Made by a program: the position numbers and the translations under genes. This document shows positions 22,087 through 33,667 of a stretch of DNA of 64,000 nucleotides, piece after piece. Source of the stretch: Castor canadensis (taxonomy: Eukaryota; Chordata; Mammalia; Rodentia; Castoridae). Each line of letters begins with the position of its first letter. Positions within the stretch are counted from its first letter, which is position 1. Where the stretch lies: contig NC_133395.1 in the NCBI RefSeq assembly GCF_047511655.1, positions 147,550,318-147,614,317 of the forward strand. Direction: 5' to 3'. The notes beneath the pieces were generated by a model that was not told where the DNA came from, did no database searches, and saw only the letters and a program-made list of their open reading frames with translations.

Positions 22087-23569
22087 TTTTTTTTTTTTTC
22101 ATTTTTCTTTTATTATTCATATGTGCATACAAGGCTTGGTTCATTTCTCCCCCCTGCCCCCACCCCCTCCCTTACCACCCACTCCGCCCCCTCCCTCTCC
22201 CCCCCCTCAATACCCAGCAGAAACTATTTTGCCCTTATCTCTAATTTTGTTGTGGAGAGAGTATAAGCAATAATAGGAAGGAACAAGGGGTTTTGCTGGT
22301 TGAGATAAGGATAGCTATACAGGGCATTGACTCACATTGATTTCCTGTGCGTGGGTGTTACCTTCTAGGTTAATTCTTTTTGATCTGACCTTTTCTCTAG
22401 TACCTGGTCCCCTTTTCCTATTGGCCTCAGTTGCTTTAAGGTATCTGCTTTAGTTTCTCTGCGTTAAGGGCAACAAATGCTAGCTAGTTTTTTAGGTGTC
22501 TTACCTATCCTCACCCCTCCCTTGTGTGCTCTCGCTTTTATCATGTGCTCATAGTCCAATCCCCTTGTTGTGTTTGCCCTTGATCTAATGTCCACATATG
22601 AGGGAGAACATACGATTTTTGGTTTTTTGAGCCAGGCTAACCTCACTCAGAATGATGCTCTCCATTTCTATCCATTTACCAGCGAATGATAACATTTCGC
22701 TCTTCTTCATGGCTGCATAAAATTCCATTGTGTATAGATACCACATTTTCTTAATCCATTCGTCAGTGGTGGGGCATCTTGGCTGTTTCCATAACTTGGC
22801 TATTGTGAATAGTGCCGCAATAAACATGGGTGTGCAGGTGCCTCTGGAGTAACCTGTGTCACAGTCTTTTGGGTATATCCCCAAGAGTGGTATTGCTGGA
22901 TCAAATGGTAGATCGATGTCCAGCTTTTTAAGTAGCCTCCAAATTTTTTTCCAGAGTGGTTGTACTAGTTTACATTCCCACCAACAGTGTAAGAGGGTTC
23001 CTTTTTCCCCGCATCCTCGCCAACACCTGTTGTTGGTGGTGTTGCTGATGATGGCTATTCTAACAGGGGTGAGGTGGAATCTTAGTGTGGTTTTAATTTG
23101 CATTTCCTTTATTGCTAGGGATGGTGAGCATTTTTTCATGTGTTTTCTGGCCATTTGAATTTCTTCTTTTGAGAAAGTTCTGTTTAGTTCACGTGCCCAT
23201 TTCTTTATTGGTTCATTAGTTTTGGGAGAATTTAGTTTTTTAAGTTCCCTGTATATTCTGGTTATCAGTCCTTTGTCTGATGTATAGTTGGCAAATATTT
23301 TCTCCCCCTCTGTGGGTGTTCTCTTCAGTTTAGAGACCATTTCTTTTGATGAACAGAAGCTTTTTAGTTTTATGAGGTCCCATTTATCTATGCTATCTCT
23401 TAGTTGCTGTGCTGCTGGGGTTTCATTGAGAAAGTTCTTACCTATACCTACTAACTCCAGAGTATTTCCTACTCTTTCTTGTATCAACTTAAGAGTTTGG
23501 GGTCTGATATTAAGATCCTTGATCCATTTTGAGTTAATCTTGGTATAGGGTGATATACATGGATCTAGT
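22087..23569 (-). mobile_element. Young 5'-truncated L1 (ORF2 C-terminus + 3' UTR)
   Basis: The element lies on the minus strand: its A-tail is the T-run at 22087-22100 and its truncated 5' end abuts the right target duplication. The minus-strand frame 23487 to 22585 keeps 300 codons without a stop and encodes the ORF2 C-terminal region. It includes the Cys-rich knuckle pattern C-x3-C-x7-H-x4-C ([18 protein letters not shown]) and the '[14 protein letters not shown]' block. Near the end, the frame shifts relative to the 30.6-kb copy, giving a premature stop. The reverse transcriptase and endonuclease portions are absent, so it cannot move by itself. The 3' UTR holds a C-rich (G-rich on the L1 strand) tract at 22148-22208. 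Confidence 0.95.
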
Positions 23570-23586
23570 CATGAAATCCCATTTCT
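23570..23586. repeat. L1 target-site duplication, right copy
   Basis: Exact 17-bp match to 22070-22086, immediately beyond the truncated L1 5' end. Confidence 0.95.
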
Positions 23587-23720
23587 AAGAATCTCTCAGA
23601 AGCAGAAAAATCATTCCAACTCAATCAGCTGTATGCACCAGGACAGTCTTCATGTATTTACAACTTTAACAAAAAGTCAGCAGTGAAAAGCCATGGAATG
23701 AATCCTGGTACATGATGTAC
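23587..23720 (+). mobile_element. Old L1 3' fragment, right half
   Basis: 'aatctctcagaagcagaaaaatc', 'caggacagtcttcatgtatttacaactttaac' and 'agccatggaatgaatcctggtacatgatgtac' match the L1 ORF2 end layout and continue 21840-22069. Low-identity relic. Confidence 0.5.
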
Positions 23721-24060
23721 TATAAAATGTGAACAGCAGAAGTTATGGCCTGTTTGTTGATATGAAAGCCACTGTCAAGTCATCAAACTAAGGTACAAAG
23801 AAAGAAGTGTGATTCCCTGCAGGAAAAAAAAAATGTGTACATTAATCCAAATGAGTACCTGGCTTTGCTTTCTAGAATGTTTGCCAAAAGGGTTTGTTCC
23901 TATGGCTGTTGTGTACTTTTTGTAGTTAGAATTAGTTTACTAGAAACAGTAAAAATGAGTTTAAATATAATTTGCAAGCAAAATTTTTCTTATAAATTTT
24001 ACTATAAACTATATTTTCAAGAGAGAAAATTTGGGAGTAAGTGGACAGGAAGAATCAAGG

Positions 24061-24180
24061 TTGTTTTGTTTTGTTTTGTTTCAGTTTTTTGGGACAGGGT
24101 CTTGCTACATAGGTCAGGCTGGCCTGGAACTTGCAATTCTCCTGCGTCAGGCTCCTGAGTGCTGGCATTCCTGGGGTATG
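24061..24180 (-). repeat. B1-like SINE, antisense
   Basis: A (TTTTG)n tail leads into 'gggacagggtcttgctacataggtcaggctggcctggaacttgcaattctcctgcgtcaggctcctgagtgctgg', the reverse complement of a B1 monomer. Confidence 0.85.
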
Positions 24181-24470
24181 CATGATGTTTTTAAAGAACA
24201 TGTGGCAAAGGGGCCTTTGCCTTGTTGATAGCAAAGCAAACTGTACAGTAAGGACACTGAAAGAGAACGGCGTTGGCAGAAGTTTCAAATGAAGAGAGTG
24301 AACACGGAGTCCAGAAAAACCACTCAATCACATGTGGAGCTTAGTTTATGATAGGGTGGTATTTCAAGTCAGCAGGAAAAAGTGGTGGGAAAACTACTGT
24401 CTGACTAGGAAAAATGGCAGATGCTCTCCTTTCACAATTTATCCAAGGTTATTAAAGTTTCAAATGCAAG

Positions 24471-24551
24471 GACTGGGGTGTAGCTCAGTGGCACAGCACA
24501 TGCCAACGTGTGAGGCCCTGGGTTCAACTCCAGCACAGTGATACAAAAAAA
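24471..24551 (+). repeat. ID/tRNA-type SINE
   Basis: 'gactggggtgtagctcagtggcacagcacatgcc' and 'gtgaggccctgggttcaactccagcac' followed by an A-run. A-box-like TAGCTCAGTGG and B-box-like GGTTCAACTCC are both present. Confidence 0.8.
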
Positions 24552-25264
24552 TTAAACACAAAATATGAAGACAAGAGTGCTAGATAATGTACCTTGTAAG
24601 TATTACAAGCTTTGTACCTTGTAAGTATTTGAATCCCAGAAGCCCTAAAAAAGACAGATAAATCTGATTATATAATAAAATTTAAATTCCATATTGAAAA
24701 GTTCCATGGAATTAACATACAGATCCCACAGTAGGGAAAGTACAGTATTAGTAATATAACAAAGTCTGCTTAGAGAAATAGAACTGAAATGCTAACAGTG
24801 GTTACCTCTAGGCCTCTTTACATTCTTCGTTGTAATGTTTTATATTCCCTTAATTTTTGTCTTGAGTATAGTATTTCCATAAACAAAAATGCTTTTTAAA
24901 ATGAAAAACAAAGGAAAATTGAAAGAAAATAGAATTGTTTGTAAAAATTTTTGAAATACAGAATGGGGAGTTGAACTTTCTAAGCTTAGAAGTAAGAGAA
25001 AGAAATAAAGCCCTGAACCAGGTGGGGCCAGATTCCATCTCCAATGGCAGGCACCCTGAACTCTCTGCCTGGGCATCTCAAACTTAATCTAACCACAACT
25101 CTTGCTGTTCCCCCACACACACACAGGGTATGAGAGATCTAAAACCTCATACCCAAAATGAAGCTAATAACTTTTTAAATGGATAAATCAAGAAATTCCA
25201 AGGTTTTCTATTTTATGCTAAAAGCCTTATAGTACTGTTATTCATAGGAAAAGTAAAGAAATAT

Positions 25265-25625
25265 GTGGTCAGCTTTCCATCCTATAACAAAATACCTGAG
25301 ACAATCCACTTACAAATAAAAAAGGCTTATCTTGGCTCATAGTTTTGGAGGGTTAAGTCTGTGATCCATTGGTTTGGTTGTTATGGGCCTATGCCACAGC
25401 AAGAGCACATGACAGAGCAAAACCACTCCCTCTTGCCAGGGAGCAAAGGGGAATAGGTATGGACTGGAGTCCCACAATCTCTTTCAAGAGCATGCCATTA
25501 ATGACCTGAAGACTCCCACTAGGCCCCACTTCTCAATGGTCCCACCACCTCCCAAGAGTGCCACCCTGGGGACCAAGCCTATAACTCAAAGGCCTTTGGA
25601 GAACATTTAAGATTCAAACTACAAC
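25265..25625 (-). mobile_element. Solo LTR, MaLR-like, antisense
   Basis: Same block order as the copies at 2125 and 7618: 'tggtcagctttccatcctataacaaaatacctgag', 'ggcttatcttggctcatag', 'ccactaggccccacttctcaatggtcccaccacctccc', 'gaacatttaagattcaaactac'. Confidence 0.7.
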
Positions 25626-28299
25626 TTTTGGTAACGTGAAGGCCAGCCCCTTTCTCCTTCAAGACATGACCCAAAAATCTTCCACATCACTTCCCCTCAC
25701 ACCCCAATGGCCAAAGCGAGGTCACCTTGTCGTATCTATCCTATTTAGCTATATGGAAGTCTGTCTTTGTAGGCATGATACACACGCACATATGAGGGGA
25801 GTAGGGAGAATGGACACTGAAGGACCACTCATACTTTCCACATCACAGCATGCAAGGCAGTCTCACTTGTACAGAACACCCCCATGCCACACATACATAC
25901 CTGGGTGGATGGCAAGATGTTTACAAAAGCACTGGGACTTTGAATGAATTGTACTTTCTTCCTCAAACTTTTCTGTATTGATTATATTTTCTAACAGTGA
26001 ACATATTTTCCAGTATAGCTTTTCTTCCCCCAAAAATGAATGACATAAATTAAATGCAGGGTCAAGAACCTTCTGATGGAAGGCCTATGATCAGGTGTTA
26101 GAAATTGGCTCCCCAGGAAATAGTCTCTGAGCCCTGAGGTGTGTGTGCAGGTGGCCTACTGGGTCATGCACATGTGGGGAAGGAAGCAGAACTGCTGGAC
26201 AGAAAGGTTGGCCTGCAGCTGAAACTCAGGCCTCTGCTGACTTCATAAGAGGCTCTGGAGGTAGGATAGGCCTTCGGTGGCCATCCTTAGTTGCAAAATT
26301 GAGGGTCAGTTAAGGGCCTTTGTACTCCCTCATCCACCAATCACTGGATGTAGACTGCCCCCAGGGAGGAGGCAAAACATTGGGCAAGGCTGCTCCCTTT
26401 GGCCCAGGGCAATTCCAGGACAGGACTAAGCGAAGACCTCCGGCCCCAACGGCTAACACTCAGTTGGTGATGAACTGTGTCTCTGCGCAGAGCAGGGTGG
26501 GGGGACCACAGCATCTGCAATGTCAGGGACAGCCAATAAGGCATAGGTGAAACCAGAGGAAGGAAGGAAAGGAAAGTCAGAAACAGAATGCCACATGCCG
26601 TGAGCCATGGGTTTGTCATTCTGGGTGATCACATTTTGTCTTAGTAGTCTTGCAAGTCGAGTGCTTAATTTCATATCTATAGAAGCAGAAGTTCAATGAT
26701 ATAAGTAAAACTTGTCCAAGAAGAGGCAGTAGGTAAGCAGTAGAACTAAGATTTAAATCCAGACATAGAACCTTTGCTCCACAGCCTTTTGCTACTCCAC
26801 TCTTTGGATTGCCTAGAATGAAAAATGCTAAAGGCATCAAAAAAGACCTTTAAACCATGTTGGTAACAAGAACAAAGAAGTGAAAGCTCTGCTGTAGGGC
26901 AAACTGGTGCAAGCAGGGTAATAATAGAAGGCAGAATTGCCTCCTGAAACCACTGCTTTTCTTCCTATCTTCCTCAGGAAAAGACATTGCTCTTAAAATT
27001 AACACTTGTGGTGAAATTGCATGACCTGAATCTAAGCAGGACAAAACATCAGACAGAATGGCTCTATAAAAGAATTCACCTGAACTTTTCAAAAATGTCA
27101 AGGTCATGCAAGGTAAAAGCAAGCTGAGGCACCATTCCAGAAGGAAGGAGACAAAGCAGAAACAATCCATAAACACGATGTGCATTCCTGGACTGGGGAG
27201 ATTGTATAAAGGACAATCTTAGCACTTGGGCCAATCTTATTACGGACTACATGGACAGTAATAGCTTTGTTAATGATGTTCCTGGCTTTGATAATTACAC
27301 CATGGACATGCAGGCAATATGCTTGCTGCAGGACTGCATGCTTAACTGAGTAGGGGCTAAGGATGAAGAATCACACTGCCTGGAGTCTGCTCTTGCTTTA
27401 GTCTAGTTTCCACTGTGAGAACAGAATTCCTGACCCTAGGTAATTCATGCTTAAAAAGAGGAAGCTGGGAAGTCCAAGTTGTGTGGCTGAATCTGGGACA
27501 ACTGGAAAGCAGAAGGTGATCAGGTACTTGTAAAGGAGACAAAACCCAAGGCCAACCTTGTCTGTGACAGACAGTGTCGGAGCTGAGAGTGAGAATGCAC
27601 CCCACAAACCCAATGCCTCACACCTCCCAACACTGCAGGGCTGAGGCACTGTGTCTCAACATGAGTTCTGGTGGGGATGACCATGCTGAGTGAGTATAGC
27701 AATGCTGAAGTACTAAAAAATAAAATTATATAAGAAATTCACATAAATATATATACATATATTCAGAGAGAAAAAAGTAACCATGGCAAGTTATCAATTG
27801 GCCACCCCAGGAAAATGGTGTATGACATCACTGCAAGATCTTTGCATCTTTTTTAAACACTTGAAATTCTTTCTAATTGAATTCCTAAAGGAATTCTGAT
27901 CTGCTATACAGGTTCCAGATGAGCAAATGTCGTAACTGACAAAAGGTGGATTGGGCTCACTATATATTGGTAAGCTGGAAATTGATCCCTGGAAACCTTC
28001 TGAATGTATTCTCAAGGGCATGGTCTGCAAGCACCTAGAAAAGGGTGAGAGGATCTCTACAGGCCAATACAAACACACCAATAAATAAACATATGCAATT
28101 CAGGTCACACCAATCTTACTCTCTTTTCTAGGATAAAGACATGATTATAAGCACAGTGAATCTTGACCTTGGCAGTTTTTTACTCAATTGTTCAAAAAAC
28201 ATTCTCATGAATCAGATCATACCTCACTTGAGGGTATTTCCACAGCAACCTGCACAATGTCACTCAAAGAAAATTGATTGAATATACTCGAGCAGTATA
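25626..28299. other. Non-coding stretch; probable MIR at about 26690-26785
   Basis: The only recognisable piece is a MIR-like 'gtaaaacttgtccaagaagaggcagtaggtaagcagtagaactaagatttaaatccagaca' near 26706. Open frames are short, overlapping and without recognisable domains. An AT-dinucleotide patch lies at about 27746-27765. Confidence 0.45.
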
Positions 28300-28700
28300 T
28301 TATTTTCCTAGGACTGCTTTAAGAGTGTCTGTAACAGAGTAACACAAACCAGGTTTCTTAACAACAGGAGTTATTGTCTCACAGTTCTGGAGGCTATTGG
28401 TTCAAGATCAAGGTGTCAGGAGAGTTGGCTCCTTCTGAGGGCTGTGAAGAAAGGCTCTGCTGAGGCCTCTCTGTGTGGCTTGTGGCTAGCCATCTTCAGG
28501 TTCTATGTGCATGCCTGTCTCCGGGTTTCTCCTTTTTATAAGGACACGATCAAGTCATGTGTAATGCTCAAAGGACCTCATGTTAACCAGATGGCCTCTG
28601 TGCAGATCCAAGTCTCAAACAAAGCCACATTCTGAGGAAACAGGGGTTAGGACTCCACCATATGAACTTGGGGGACACCAGTCAATCCTTAAGGGGATGT
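28300..28700 (-). mobile_element. MST/MLT1-type LTR, antisense
   Basis: 'cctaggactgctttaagagtgtctgtaacagagtaacac', 'ttattgtctcacagttctggaggctattggttcaagatcaaggtg', 'tggcttgtggctagccatcttcag' and 'ctccgggtttctcctttttataaggacac' follow the antisense MLT1/MST order. It ends near the B1 cluster at 28705. Confidence 0.75.
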
Positions 28701-28704
28701 TAGG

Positions 28705-29245
28705 ACCTGGCACGTGGCATATGCCTGGAATCCCAGCTACTCAGGAGGCAGAGATTGGGAGGATTGGAGTTCAAGGCCAGCCCAGGCAAAAAGTTCTTAA
28801 GATTCCATCTCAATCAATAAGCTGAGCGTGGTAGTACATGACTGTGATCCTAGCTAAGCTGAAGGCGTAGGTAGGAGGGTCTTGGTCCCCAGGCCTGCCC
28901 AAAACCCTATATTAAATATAACTAAAGCAAAAAATGAAGCCAGGTGCTGGTGGTTCATGTCTGTAATCCTAGCTACTTCAGAGGCTAACACTGGCAGGGT
29001 TGCAGTTCAAGGTTAGCCTGGGCAAGTAGTTCTTGAGACCCCATCTCCAAAATAGCCAGAGCAAAACAGACTGGAAGCATGGCTCAAGTGATAGAGTACA
29101 TGCTTTGCAAGCATGAAGATCCGAGTTCAAACTTCAGTCCCACAAAAAAAAAATGGGCTGGGGGAGTGTCTGAGGTGGTGGAGTACCTCTGTATAGCAAG
29201 TATAAGGCCCTGAATTCAAACCCCAGTACTGCCAGATTTTTAAAA
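28705..29245 (+). repeat. Cluster of sense SINEs: B1-like monomers and two tRNA-like units
   Basis: B1-like units begin at about 28708 ('cctggcacgtggcatatgcctggaatcccagctactcaggagg'), 28822 ('gctgagcgtggtagtacatgactgtgatcc') and 28938 ('gccaggtgctggtggttcatgtctgtaatcctagctact'). Two tRNA-like units follow at 29068-29150 ('actggaagcatggctcaagtgatagagtac...gagttcaaacttcagtcccac') and 29156-29236. The B1-then-tRNA order at 28938-29150 supports a composite SINE. Confidence 0.75.
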
Positions 29246-29329
29246 AGCCCACTGAGAGAGGTCGAGGAGGTTTTTGATAGAGGAAAATTCTAACTCACTC
29301 CTTATTTTCATGGTTTTCATAGAAGGCTG

Positions 29330-30235
29330 GCATATATCTGAAGGAATGCAAGTCAGGATAAAAAAGATACCTGCAAACCTGTTTTGTTGCAGCACTATTC
29401 ACAATAGCCAAGCTATGGAGACAGCCCAGATGCCCGTACAACTGATGGATGGATTAAGAAAATGTGATATATAATGGAATATTATTTATCCATAAAGAAG
29501 AATGGAATTAGGTCATTCGCAGGTAACTGAATGGAACTGGAGATCATCATGTTAAGCAAAGTAAGCCAGGTTCAGAAAGACCAAGGTTGCATGTTTTCTC
29601 ACAGATGTGGTAGATCCAAAAGATAAACATATACATAAATACAAACATGATTATATATGTGCATATATATGTAACATATAGAGAGAGAGAGATAACATGT
29701 TTCCAAGTAGGACTATTTGAGGAGACTAGGGGGAGGAGGGAGAGGAAAAGAGAATGATAGAGTGGATAATGCTGAAATACATTGCATCTATGTAGGAAGA
29801 AGGCACACTGAAATATACTGAAAACTATCAAATAATAGGGGCTAGGAGGGAAAGGTAAGGAAGAATAATAGCAGGGCTTAGAGTGATTAAAGTACAGTTT
29901 ATTCATAGATGAAATACCATGGTGAAATCCCTCTGAACAATAAACACACACTTAAATAGTGAAGGACGGGAATGTAAAACAGGTCTGGTTAGGAGTAGGA
30001 TACTAGTAGGAAGAGGAAGAGAATAAAGAGGGCAAAGGAAGGTAAATATGGTTAATGTTCTATGTGCACAAAGATAGAACACTGAATCCTGTTAAAGTCA
30101 TTTTTAGGAAGGGGAGGAGGATGAGGAAGAATGATGTTGGGGATGAACTTAACCACAGTATGCTGTAATATGGAAATGTCACAATGAAACGCCCTGTACA
30201 GCTAATAAAAATGTGGGGAGAAAGACAGAAGACAG
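29330..30235 (+). mobile_element. Older L1, ORF2 C-terminus and 3' UTR
   Basis: 'gttttgttgcagcactattcacaatagccaagctatggagacagcccagatgcc' is the L1 'STIHNSQ...' region in sense. It continues with 'atgtgatatataatggaatattatttatcc', 'aggttcagaaagaccaaggttgcatgttttctcac', and a 3' UTR ending near 'ctgtacagctaataaaaatgtgg'. Several stops; older than the 30.6-kb copy. Confidence 0.8.
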
Positions 30236-30552
30236 ACAAGATTTTACTAGCCAAGTTAGCCAAATCCGTTATAAGCAGGGAGAGGGACCTACCCCAAGCA
30301 GAGTAGATTGCAGGCAGAGATGCAATCAGTACTTGGTCCACCAGGACTACATACATTAGCTGAAGTAGGCTTGACAACCTAGCCTAAACTTTCCTCCAGG
30401 AAATGATTTCTCTGTTAGGAACCTGGTAAATTTCAATCATATTGCTGTTGTAATATTTTGGTATTAACCATCCAAGCATGGAGACATTGGGACTGGGGTG
30501 ATCTTACCAATCAAAGGGTCTTGTGACATGGGTGCTTAGTTCTTATAACTTT

Positions 30553-30565
30553 TATGAGAATTTTT
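30553..30565. repeat. L1 target-site duplication, left copy
   Basis: tatgagaattttt (at least 13 bp) recurs at 33655-33667 and brackets the L1 between. The exact right edge merges into the L1 T-run. Confidence 0.85.
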
Positions 30566-33500
30566 TTCTTTTTTTTTTTATTATTCATATGTGCATACAA
30601 GGCTTGGGTCATTTCTCCCCCCCTGCCCCCACCCCCTCCCTTACCACCCACTCCGCCCCCTCCCTCTCCCCTCCACCCCCTCAATACCCAGCAGAAACTA
30701 TTTTGCCCTTATTTCTAATTTTGTTGTAGAGAGAGTATAAGCAATAATAGGAAGGAACAAGGGTTTTTGCTGGTTGAGATAAGGATAGCTATACAGGGAG
30801 TTGACTCACATTGATTTCCTGTGCATGTGTGTTACCTTCTAGGTTAATTCTTTTTGATCTCACCTTTTCTCTAGTTCCTGGTCCCCTTTTCCTATTGGCC
30901 TCAGTTGCTTTTAAGGTATCTGCTTTAGTTTCTCTGCATTAAGGGCAACAAATGCTAGCTAATTTTTTAGGTGTCTTACCTATCCTCACCCCTCCCTTGT
31001 GTGCTAAAGCTTTTATCATGTGCTCAAAGTCCAGTCCCCTTGTTGTGTTTGCCCTTGATCTAATGTCCACATATGAGGGAGAACATGATTTTTGGTCTTT
31101 TGGGCCAGGCTAACCTCACTCAGAATGATGTTCTCTAATTCCATCCATTTACCAGCGAATGATAACATTTCGTTCTTCTTCATGGCTGCATAAAATTCCA
31201 TTGTGTATAGATACCACATTTTCTTAATCCATTCGTCAGTGCTGGGGCATCTTGGCTGTTTCCATAACTTGGCTATTGTGAATAGTGCTGCAATAAATAT
31301 GGGTGTGCAGGTGCCTCTGGAGTAACCTGTGTCACAGTCTTTTGGGTATATCCCCAAGAGTGGTATTGCTGGATCAAATGGTAGATCAATGTCTAGCTTT
31401 TTAAATAGCTTCCAAATTTTTTTCCGGAGTGGTTGTACTAGTTTACATTCCCACCAACAGTGTAAGAGGGTTCCTTTTTCCCCGAATCCTCGCCAACACC
31501 TGTTGTTGGTGGTGTTGCTAATGATGGCTATTCTAACAGGGGTGAGGTGGAGTCTTAGTGTGGTTTTAATTTGCATTTCCTTTATTGCTAGAGATGGTGA
31601 GCATTTTTTCATGTGTTTTTTGGCCATTTGAATTTCTTCTTTTGAGAAAGGTCTGTTTAGTTCACGTGCCCATTTCTTTATTGGTTCATTAGTTTTGGGA
31701 GAATTTAGTTTTTTAAGTTCCCTATATATTCTGGTTACCAGTCTTTTGTCTGATGTATAACTGGCAAATATTTTCTCCCACTATGTGGGTGTTCTCTTCA
31801 ATTTAGAGACCATTTCTTTTGATGAACAGAAGCTTTTTAGTTTTATGAGGTCCCATTTATCTATGCTATCTCTTAGTTGCTGTGCTGCTGGGGTTTCGTT
31901 GAGAAAGGTCTTACCTATACCTACTAACTCCAGAGTATTTCCTACTCTTTCCTGTATCAACTTTAGAGTTTGAGGTCTCATATTAAGATCCTTGATCCAT
32001 TTTGAGTTAATCTTGGTATAGGGTGATATACGTGGATCTAGTTTCAGTTTTTTGCAGACTGCTAACCAGTTTTACCAGCAGGTTTTGTTGAAGAGGCTGT
32101 CTTTTCTCCATCATATATTTTTAGCGCCTTTGTTAAAGACAAGTTGGTTATAGTTGTGTGGCTTCATATCTGGGTCTTCTATTCTGTTCCACTGGTCTTC
32201 ATGTCTGTTTTTGTGCCAGTACCATGCTGTCTTTATTGTTATTGCTTTGTAATATAGTTTGAAGTCAGGTATTGTGATACCTCCAGCATTGTTCTTTTGA
32301 CTGAGTATTGCCTTGGCTATTCATGGCTTCCTTTGTTTCCATATAAATTTCATGGTAGATTTTTTGATCTCTTTAATGAATGTTATTGGAATTTTGATGG
32401 GAATTGCATTAAACATGTAGTTTACTTTGGGGAGTATAGACATTTTTACTATGTTGATTCTACCAATCCATGAGCATGGGAGATCTCTCCACTTTCTATA
32501 GTCTTCCTCAATCTCTTTCTTCAGAAGTGTATAGTTTTCCTTGTAGAGGTCTTTCACATCTTTTGTTAGGTTTACACCTAGGTATTTGATTTTTTTTTGA
32601 GGCTACTGTAAATGGAATTGTTTTCATACATTCTTTTTCAGTTTGCTCATTGTTAGTGTATAGAAATGCTAATGATTTTTCTATGTTGATTTTATATCCT
32701 GCTACCTTGCTATAGCTATTGATGATGTCTAGAAGCTTCTGAGTAGAGTTTTTTTTGAGTCTTTAAGGTATAGGATCATGTCATCTGCAAATAGGGATAT
32801 TTTGACAGTTTCTTTACCTATTTGTATTCCTTTTATTCCTTCTTCTTGCCTAATTGCTCTGGCTAGGAATTCCAGTACTATGTTGAATAGGAGTGGAGAT
32901 AGTGGGCATCCTTGTCTGGTTCCTGATTTTAGAGGGAATGGTTTCAGTTTTTCTCCATTAAGTATAATGCTGGCTGTAGGTTTGTCATATATAGCTTTTA
33001 TAATGTTGAGGTACTTTCCTTCTATTCCTAGTTTTCTTAGAGCTTTTATCATGAAATGGTGTTGGATCTTATCAAAGGCTTTTTCTGCATCTATTGAGAT
33101 GATCAAGTGGTTTTTGTCTTTGCTTCTGTTAATGTGGTTTATTACGTTTATTGATTTTCGTATGTTGAACCACCCCTGCATCGCTGGGATGAAGCCTACT
33201 TGGTCGTGGTGAATAATCTTTTTGATGTGTTGCTGAATTCGGTTTGCCATTATTTTGTTGAGGATTTTTGCATCAATGTTCATTAAGGAGATCGGCCTAT
33301 AGTTCTCCTTTTTGGAGGTGTCTTTGCCTGGTTTTGGGATAAGTGTAATACTGGCTTCATAAAATGTGTTTGGCAGTTTTCCTTCCCTTTCTATTTTGTG
33401 GAATAGTTTAAGGAGGGTTGGTATCAGTTCTTCTTTAAAGGTCTGATAGAATTCAGCAGAGAATCCTTCAGGTCCTGGACTTTTCTTTTTGGGGAGACTC

Positions 33501-33654
33501 TTGATTGCTGCTTCAATTTCATTTTGTGGTATAGATCTATTCAGGTGATTAATTTCCTCTTGGTTCAGTTTTGGATGGTCATATGTATCTAGAAATCTGT
33601 CCATTTCTTTAAGATTTTCAAATTTATTTGAATATAGGTTCTCAATGTAGTCTC
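30566..33654 (-). mobile_element. Young 5'-truncated L1 (about 3.1 kb; ORF2 RT to 3' end)
   Basis: Minus-strand L1 with T-run at about 30561-30579 and right target duplication at 33655. From 5' to 3' (right to left) it holds the reverse transcriptase region. A 291-codon frame at 33604-32729 includes the 'FADDMILYL' catalytic-type motif and '[13 protein letters not shown]'. It then has broken frames at 32557-32321 and 31981-31781, and a 203-codon C-terminal frame at 31627-31016. Frameshifts and stops separate the segments, so no full ORF2 remains, and ORF1 and the endonuclease are missing. In the Cys-rich knuckle the second Cys is replaced by Phe (CWRGFGEK). The 3' UTR has the same C-rich tract (30618-30690) as the 22-kb copy. 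Confidence 0.95.
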
Positions 33655-33667
33655 TATGAGAATTTTT
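33655..33667. repeat. L1 target-site duplication, right copy
   Basis: Matches 30553-30565 and marks the 5' truncation point of the L1. Confidence 0.85.

Noticed and set aside
22856-23158. 100-codon + strand frame conserved between the two L1 copies (also 31329-31631)
   Set aside because: It is the antisense shadow of L1 ORF2; similarity reflects shared ancestry of the L1 copies, not a gene.
32729-33604. A functional reverse transcriptase gene
   Set aside because: It is the RT part of a 5'-truncated, frameshifted L1 ORF2, lacking the endonuclease and a continuous C-terminus.
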